Of a stretch of 9,408 nt of DNA, positions 6,255 to 9,408 are shown one piece after another. A model generated the notes under the pieces. It was not told where the DNA came from, did not search any database, and was given only the letters and a program-made list of their open reading frames with translations. The position numbers and the translations under genes are program-made. Source of the DNA: Cyanobium sp. M55B138 (GTDB lineage: Bacteria; Cyanobacteriota; Cyanobacteriia; PCC-6307; Cyanobiaceae). How positions within the stretch are numbered: the stretch's first letter is position 1; every line of letters begins with the position of its first letter. The stretch lies in NCBI GenBank assembly GCA_018400215.1, contig JAGYNF010000051.1:1-9408 (forward strand). The letters run 5' to 3'.

Positions 6255-7352
6255 ATGGATCCAACCCTGCTGCACGAGCGCCTCGAGACGGCCCGCCGCA
6301 CCTTCGACAGCCTCGAGCGGCAACTGGCCGATCCGGATGTGGCCGCCAATCCGGCCCAACTGCAGACCATTGCCCGCGAGCGCTCCCGGCTGGAGCCCCT
6401 GGTCAACGACCACCACCGCCTCTGCAAGCTCGAGCAGGAACACCAGGATGCCCGCAGCCTGCTGCGGGACCACCGGGGCGACAGCGCCATGGAGGAGCTG
6501 GCCCAGGAGGAGCTGGCCCAACTGGACGCTGCGATCGAGGCCCTGAAGCAACGCCTCACCCTGGCCCTGCTGCCGCAGGATCCCCGCGACGCCCGCAGTG
6601 TGATGCTGGAGATTCGCGCCGGAGCCGGCGGCGATGAAGCGGCCATCTGGGCGGGCGACCTGGCGCGGATGTACGAGCGCTACGCCCAGAGTGTGGGCTG
6701 GCGGGTGGCGCCGGTGAGTGCCTCGGAGGCCGAGCTGGGCGGCTACAAGGAGCTGATCCTGGCCATCCAGGGGGAGGGGGTGTTCAGCCAGCTGAAATTC
6801 GAAGCCGGCGTGCACCGGGTGCAACGGGTGCCCGCCACCGAATCCCAGGGCCGGGTGCACACCTCCACCGCCACCGTGGCGGTGATGCCCGAAGCCGATC
6901 CGGTGGAGGTGCAGATCGACCCTGGTGACCTGGAAATCAGCACGGCCCGCTCCGGCGGCGCCGGCGGCCAGAACGTCAACAAGGTGGAGACGGCCGTGGA
7001 CCTGCTGCACAAACCCACCGGCATCCGGGTGTTCTGCACCCAGGAACGCTCCCAGCTGCAGAACCGCGAACGGGCGATGGAGATCCTGCGGGCCAAGCTC
7101 TATGAGCGGGAACTCGCCGCCGCCCAGGCCGAAGAGCGCTCCGTGCGCCTGGCCCAGGTGGGCAGTGGCGACCGCAGCGAGAAAATCCGCACCTACAACT
7201 ACAAGGACAGCCGCACCACCGACCACCGCCTGGGCCGGAATTTCAGCCTGGAGCCCGTGCTCAACGGCCAGCTCGCCGACCTGATCGAGGCCTGCATCGC
7301 CGCTGACCAGAGCCGTCAGCTCGAGGAACTGGCAGCCCAGGCCAACAGCTGA
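6255..7352 (+). CDS. prfA: Peptide chain release factor 1 (RF1)
   Basis: Recognises UAA and UAG stop codons in the ribosomal A site and triggers release of the finished protein. The 365-residue product has a coiled-coil-like domain 1 (to about residue 100, with EELAQ repeated at 80-89). [10 protein letters not shown] lies at 121-130. The stop-codon reading loop has P-A-T at 193-195 ([10 protein letters not shown]), which marks RF1 and not RF2, where SPF is found. The catalytic loop [10 protein letters not shown] (233-242) carries GGQ at 237-239, the substrate of the PrmC methyltransferase. [14 protein letters not shown] follows at 303-316. ATG 6255 is the first fitting start; no Shine-Dalgarno is seen. 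The 3' end overlaps the opposite-strand HNH gene by 37 nt. An rpmE-prfA link is common in cyanobacteria and other bacteria. Confidence 0.98.
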   Translation: MDPTLLHERLETARRTFDSLERQLADPDVAANPAQLQTIARERSRLEPLVNDHHRLCKLEQEHQDARSLLRDHRGDSAMEELAQEELAQLDAAIEALKQRLTLALLPQDPRDARSVMLEIRAGAGGDEAAIWAGDLARMYERYAQSVGWRVAPVSASEAELGGYKELILAIQGEGVFSQLKFEAGVHRVQRVPATESQGRVHTSTATVAVMPEADPVEVQIDPGDLEISTARSGGAGGQNVNKVETAVDLLHKPTGIRVFCTQERSQLQNRERAMEILRAKLYERELAAAQAEERSVRLAQVGSGDRSEKIRTYNYKDSRTTDHRLGRNFSLEPVLNGQLADLIEACIAADQSRQLEELAAQANS

Positions 7353-7891
7353 TCCGCCCGCTCAACCCGCCGCAGCGGGGCCTCCAGCGGCTCCAGGCCG
7401 ATCACATATTTGGCCCATTCCCGATAGTGCCCGGAGCGCACCAGGCGGCTGGCCTCAAAGCCGGGCCCGCTGAGGGGGCGATGGGGGGGGCGCGCCAGCG
7501 CCATGCCGGCTTCCCGGGGCGTGCGGTTGCCCTTGCGCACGTTGCAGCTCAGGCAGGCGGTGGTCACGTTGTCCCAAGTGTCGCCGCCACCACGGCTGCG
7601 GGGCAGCACATGGTCTACCGAGAGGCGGTCGCTGCCCGTGCCGCAGTATTGGCAGCGATGGCCATCCCGCTGGAACAGGTTGCGGCGGGTGAGGGGCAGG
7701 GGCCGGTAGGGCACCCGCACAAACTGGCGCAGGCGGATCACCGTGGGCTGCATCAGATCGGCGCGAATGCGACGCACCCCGTCGTGTTCGAGGCCCTCGG
7801 CCTTGCCCTTGAGCACCATCACCACAGCGCGGCGCCAACTCGTGATGTTCAGCGGCTCATAGGAGGCGTTGAGCACCAGTACCTGGCCCAT
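7316..7891 (-). CDS. HNH-family nuclease-like protein, function unknown
   Basis: The 191-residue product begins [20 protein letters not shown], the hallmark start of a family widespread in cyanobacteria and actinobacteria and usually annotated as HNH endonuclease (McrA-like). The HNH part is at about 75-122: Cys80 and Cys83 (CQYC), the Asp93-His94 pair in [12 protein letters not shown], Asn108 in WDNVT, then Cys113 and Cys116 in CLSCN with KGNRTP after. Two CxxC pairs suggest a structural zinc, and the DH pair with Asn a metal-dependent nuclease centre. The true substrate is unknown; no partner methylase is nearby. ATG 7891 is chosen because homologues start at MGQVLVLN; the open frame continues upstream only as the antisense of alr. 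The last 12 codons overlap the end of prfA; the Ser-rich tail (AASSSS) comes from this. It diverges from alr across 66 nt. Confidence 0.9.
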   Translation of the reverse strand: MGQVLVLNASYEPLNITSWRRAVVMVLKGKAEGLEHDGVRRIRADLMQPTVIRLRQFVRVPYRPLPLTRRNLFQRDGHRCQYCGTGSDRLSVDHVLPRSRGGGDTWDNVTTACLSCNVRKGNRTPREAGMALARPPHRPLSGPGFEASRLVRSGHYREWAKYVIGLEPLEAPLRRVERADQLLAWAASSSS

Positions 7892-7916
7892 GTCGATAGC
7901 CGGCCGCGACAGATTC

Positions 7917-7940
7917 GGCGCTAGAAGGCATGCTAGTGCC
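7917..7940. repeat. Inverted repeat, possible operator
   Basis: GGCGCTAG (7917-7924) and CTAGTGCC (7933-7940) are complementary at 7 of 8 positions (the eighth is G-U in RNA) around AAGGCATG. Centred between two divergent genes, it could be a repressor site controlling alr and the HNH gene. It does not match a named operator that I know. Confidence 0.4.
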
Positions 7941-7948
7941 AATTCCTG

Positions 7949-7953
7949 AAGGA
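7949..7953 (+). promoter_or_regulatory. Shine-Dalgarno site of alr
   Basis: AAGGA, 4 nt before GTG 7958. It supports this GTG as the start and is the clearest ribosome binding site in the window. Confidence 0.7.
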
Positions 7954-7957
7954 TTTC

Positions 7958-9166
7958 GTGACCCAGGCCACCAAGCCAGGCTGGGTGCCCCAGGGCATCC
8001 CCCCTGCCGAGGGCAGGAACGGGGCAGGGCTGGAGCGCCAGCGGGCCTGGGTGGAGGTGGACCCGGCCGCCATCGCAACCAATGCCCGGAGCCTCTGCCG
8101 GCACATCGGCCCCGGCAGCCGCCTGATGGCCGTGGTGAAGGCCGACGGCTATGGCCACGGCGCCGTGACGGTGGCCCAGGCAGCCCTGGCGGGGGGAGCC
8201 CACTGTTTCGGTGTGGCCACCCTGGGGGAGGGGATCGAACTGCGCCGGGCCGGCATCGACGCACCGGTGCTGGTGATGGGCTGCCTCAGCCAGGCCGAGG
8301 AGCTGCGCAGCTGCCTGCAATGGCACCTGATGCCCACGATCAGTGGCATGCGGGAGGCGCTGCTCTGCCAGAACCTGGCCAGGGGCCACGGGCGCGCCAT
8401 GCCTCTGCAGCTGAAGCTGGATACGGGCATGGCCCGCCTGGGCGCCGACTGGCAGGAGGGTCCCCGCCTGGTGGCCGCCATCCAGGGCCTGGAGGCGGTG
8501 CAACTGGTGGGCCTCTACTCCCATCTTGCCAGTGCCGACCTGCCCCCCGGTGAAGATGGCGGCCTCACCCGGCAGCAGCAGCAGCGCTTCGAATCGGTGC
8601 TCACCAGCCTGCAGCAGCAGGGCCTCGATCCCGGCTGCCGCCACCTGGCCAACTCCGCCGGCACCCTGGGCAGCAACGCCCTCCACTTCGACATGGTGCG
8701 CGTGGGCCTGGCCCTCTATGGCCATCGGCCGGCCAGCCATCTGGGCACGGCCATGGCGCTGCAGCCCGCCATCCATCTCCATGCCCGCGTCAGCCTGGTG
8801 CGCGAGGTGGCCGCCGGGGTGGGGGTGAGCTACGGCCACCGCTTCCACACCAGCCGCCCCAGCCGCCTGGCCGTGGTGGGGATCGGCTACGCCGACGGGG
8901 TGCCGCGGCAGCTGTCCAACCAGCTGGAGGTGCTGTTCCAAGGCCAGCGCCTGCCCCAGGTGGGGGCCATCACCATGGATCAGCTGGTGCTGGACAGCAC
9001 CGACCACCCCGACCTGGACGTGGGTTCCGTGGTGACCCTGCTGGGTCGGGACGGCGACGAGGAGATCACACCGGCCGACTGGAGCGCCCGCTGCAACACA
9101 ATCCCCTGGGAGATCCTCTGCGGCTTCAAGCACCGACTGCCGCGGCTGGCCGCGAACACGCACTGA
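7958..9166 (+). CDS. alr: Alanine racemase
   Basis: PLP enzyme turning L-Ala into D-Ala for peptidoglycan. The 402-residue product has RAWVEVDPAAIATNAR (29-44), then AVVKADGYGHG (58-68) with Lys61 as the PLP lysine. LKLDTGMARLG (152-162), YSHLASAD (187-194) and VRVGLALYG (247-255) are barrel motifs. VSYGHRF (290-296) has Tyr292, the second catalytic base; GIGYADGVPR lies at 308-317, and the C-terminal beta domain has ITMDQL (338-343) and TIPWEILCG (381-389). The start is GTG 7958 with AAGGA four bases upstream. It gives about 28 residues before the family core, and no better in-frame start is seen. A (CAG)4 run codes for Gln 206-209. The gene ends in tandem stops (TGA TAA, 9164-9169), 18 nt before tRNA-Ser. 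It is divergent from the HNH gene. Confidence 0.97.
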   Translation: MTQATKPGWVPQGIPPAEGRNGAGLERQRAWVEVDPAAIATNARSLCRHIGPGSRLMAVVKADGYGHGAVTVAQAALAGGAHCFGVATLGEGIELRRAGIDAPVLVMGCLSQAEELRSCLQWHLMPTISGMREALLCQNLARGHGRAMPLQLKLDTGMARLGADWQEGPRLVAAIQGLEAVQLVGLYSHLASADLPPGEDGGLTRQQQQRFESVLTSLQQQGLDPGCRHLANSAGTLGSNALHFDMVRVGLALYGHRPASHLGTAMALQPAIHLHARVSLVREVAAGVGVSYGHRFHTSRPSRLAVVGIGYADGVPRQLSNQLEVLFQGQRLPQVGAITMDQLVLDSTDHPDLDVGSVVTLLGRDGDEEITPADWSARCNTIPWEILCGFKHRLPRLAANTH

Positions 9167-9184
9167 TAAGCTCAATCTGCCGCT

Positions 9185-9273
9185 GGAGAGGTGGCTGAGC
9201 GGTCGAAAGCGGCTCCCTGCTAAGGAGTTACAGGAGGCAACTTCTGTCGAGGGTTCGAATCCCTCCCTCTCCG
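9185..9273 (+). tRNA. tRNA-Ser (anticodon GCU)
   Basis: Class II tRNA of 89 nt that reads AGC and AGU. Acceptor GGAGAGG (9185-9191) pairs fully with CCTCTCC (9266-9272), with G9273 as discriminator; G73 fits serine. The D stem is GCT/AGC (9194-9196 with 9208-9210), and the anticodon stem is 9212-9216 with 9224-9228. The anticodon is GCT at 9219-9221. A long variable arm (ACAGGAG 9230-9236 with CTTCTGT 9241-9247, GCAA loop) is the serine mark. The T-arm is GAGGG TTCGAAT CCCTC (9249-9265). CCA is not encoded, so it is added after transcription. It begins 18 nt after alr; GATAAG at 9165-9170 resembles a -10 box, but no -35 is seen, so co-transcription with alr is possible. Confidence 0.97.
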
Positions 9274-9280
9274 TTTCCCA

Positions 9281-9317
9281 AGGGTTCCAGGGGGTCGCAA
9301 GACCTCCCGGAATCCCT
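9281..9317 (+). other. Strong hairpin after tRNA-Ser, copying T-arm halves
   Basis: GGGGGTC (9290-9296) pairs with GACCTCC (9301-9307, one G-U) around a GCAA tetraloop (GNRA type). After an A/C mismatch, TTCC (9285-9288) pairs with GGAA (9309-9312), and after a bulged T, AGGG (9281-9284) pairs with CCCT (9314-9317): 15 pairs in all. No U-run follows on either strand. The outer parts AGGGTTC and GAATCCCT equal the two halves of the T-arm at 9250-9264. It may aid 3'-end formation of the tRNA transcript or be a relic of a duplicated tRNA end. Confidence 0.7.
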
Positions 9318-9397
9318 GAAAATCAAGGTCAGTGCTGGGGCTCTAGCTGCTGGCGGGTCCTGATTGCGCCATGCGGCGCCCCTCCACACCACCCCCC

Positions 9398-9408
9398 ATG
9401 ACCCGATG
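9398..9408 (+). other. Possible start of the next gene
   Basis: ATG 9398 begins M-T-R before the window ends; ATG 9371 is in the same frame. The pyrimidine-rich stretch just before 9398 resembles the leaders of adk and rpsK here. Only a few codons are visible, so no identity can be given. The spacer 9318-9397 shows no gene; GCGCC/GGCGC at 9366-9379 can form a small stem around ATG 9371. Confidence 0.25.

Larger units (their letters stand above)
7892..7957. promoter_or_regulatory. Divergent control region between the HNH gene and alr
   Basis: This 66-nt spacer must hold the 5' signals of both genes unless a promoter lies inside a coding region. It has an inverted repeat at 7917-7940. On the - strand TTGGCA (7936-7941 region) resembles a -35 box, but no good -10 follows; no convincing pair is seen on the + strand. 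Placement is inferred from gene layout. Confidence 0.5.

Noticed and set aside
6492..6521. Tandem 15-nt repeat in prfA coding EELAQ twice
   Set aside because: RF1 proteins normally have this type of heptad-like E-L-A repeat there and the length is normal, so it is not an insertion.
6207..7226. Antisense open frame of 339 codons over prfA
   Set aside because: Shadow of prfA; no family signature.
7366..7379. CCCGC/GCGGG stem after prfA as terminator
   Set aside because: Only five pairs and no U-tract on either strand; it lies within the HNH coding sequence.
8573..8587. (CAG)4 microsatellite in alr
   Set aside because: Short Gln run in a surface-like loop; no sign of frame damage.
7892..9175. 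Long N-terminal extension of the HNH frame (619 residues in all) antisense to alr
   Set aside because: The extension mirrors alr codons, is rich in His, Gln and Gly without domains, and homologues start at MGQVLVLN. Open antisense frames are common in GC-rich DNA.
1..9408. CRISPR array, insertion sequence, toxin-antitoxin or defence cassette
   Set aside because: No regularly spaced repeats, transposase motifs or matching gene pairs; the window is almost filled by housekeeping genes.

Overview
The window is a GC-rich (about two-thirds GC by eye) bacterial chromosome segment. It most likely comes from a picocyanobacterium of the Synechococcus/Cyanobium type. Three things point there: the gene order secY-adk-rpmJ-rpsM-rpsK-rpoA-rplQ-truA-rplM-rpsI-rpmE-prfA; the cyanobacterial look of the proteins (for example an L31 without its zinc cysteines and the form of L17 and L13); and a tRNA gene with no encoded CCA. 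The genus is an inference; no marker gene settles it.

Positions 1-7352 are one long co-directional run on the + strand: the 3' part of secY (protein translocation), adk (nucleotide balance), L36, S13, S11, the RNA polymerase alpha subunit, L17, the tRNA pseudouridine synthase TruA, L13, S9, L31 and release factor RF1. It is the spc/alpha-operon tail fused to an L13-S9 block, so translation, transcription and secretion parts are likely made together. An intrinsic-terminator-like hairpin after adk (1321-1358) may act as an attenuator between the spc-like and alpha-like parts. rplM and rpsI overlap by 4 nt. The other gaps are 15-174 nt, and most have no Shine-Dalgarno sequence.

Positions 7316-7891 (- strand) encode a small HNH-family protein of unknown role. 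Its 3' end overlaps the 3' end of prfA by 37 nt. It diverges from alr (7958-9166, alanine racemase, D-Ala for peptidoglycan) across a 66-nt spacer with an inverted repeat. Then follow tRNA-Ser(GCU) at 9185-9273, a strong hairpin at 9281-9317 whose outer arms copy the two halves of the tRNA T-arm, and a possible start codon of the next gene near the window edge.

No mobile element, CRISPR array or defence cassette is visible, and no stretch over 300 bases lacks a gene. I see no clear new system. The points most worth a second look are the post-tRNA hairpin, the post-adk attenuator, the divergent HNH/alr control region, and the small duplication that gives truA two start codons.
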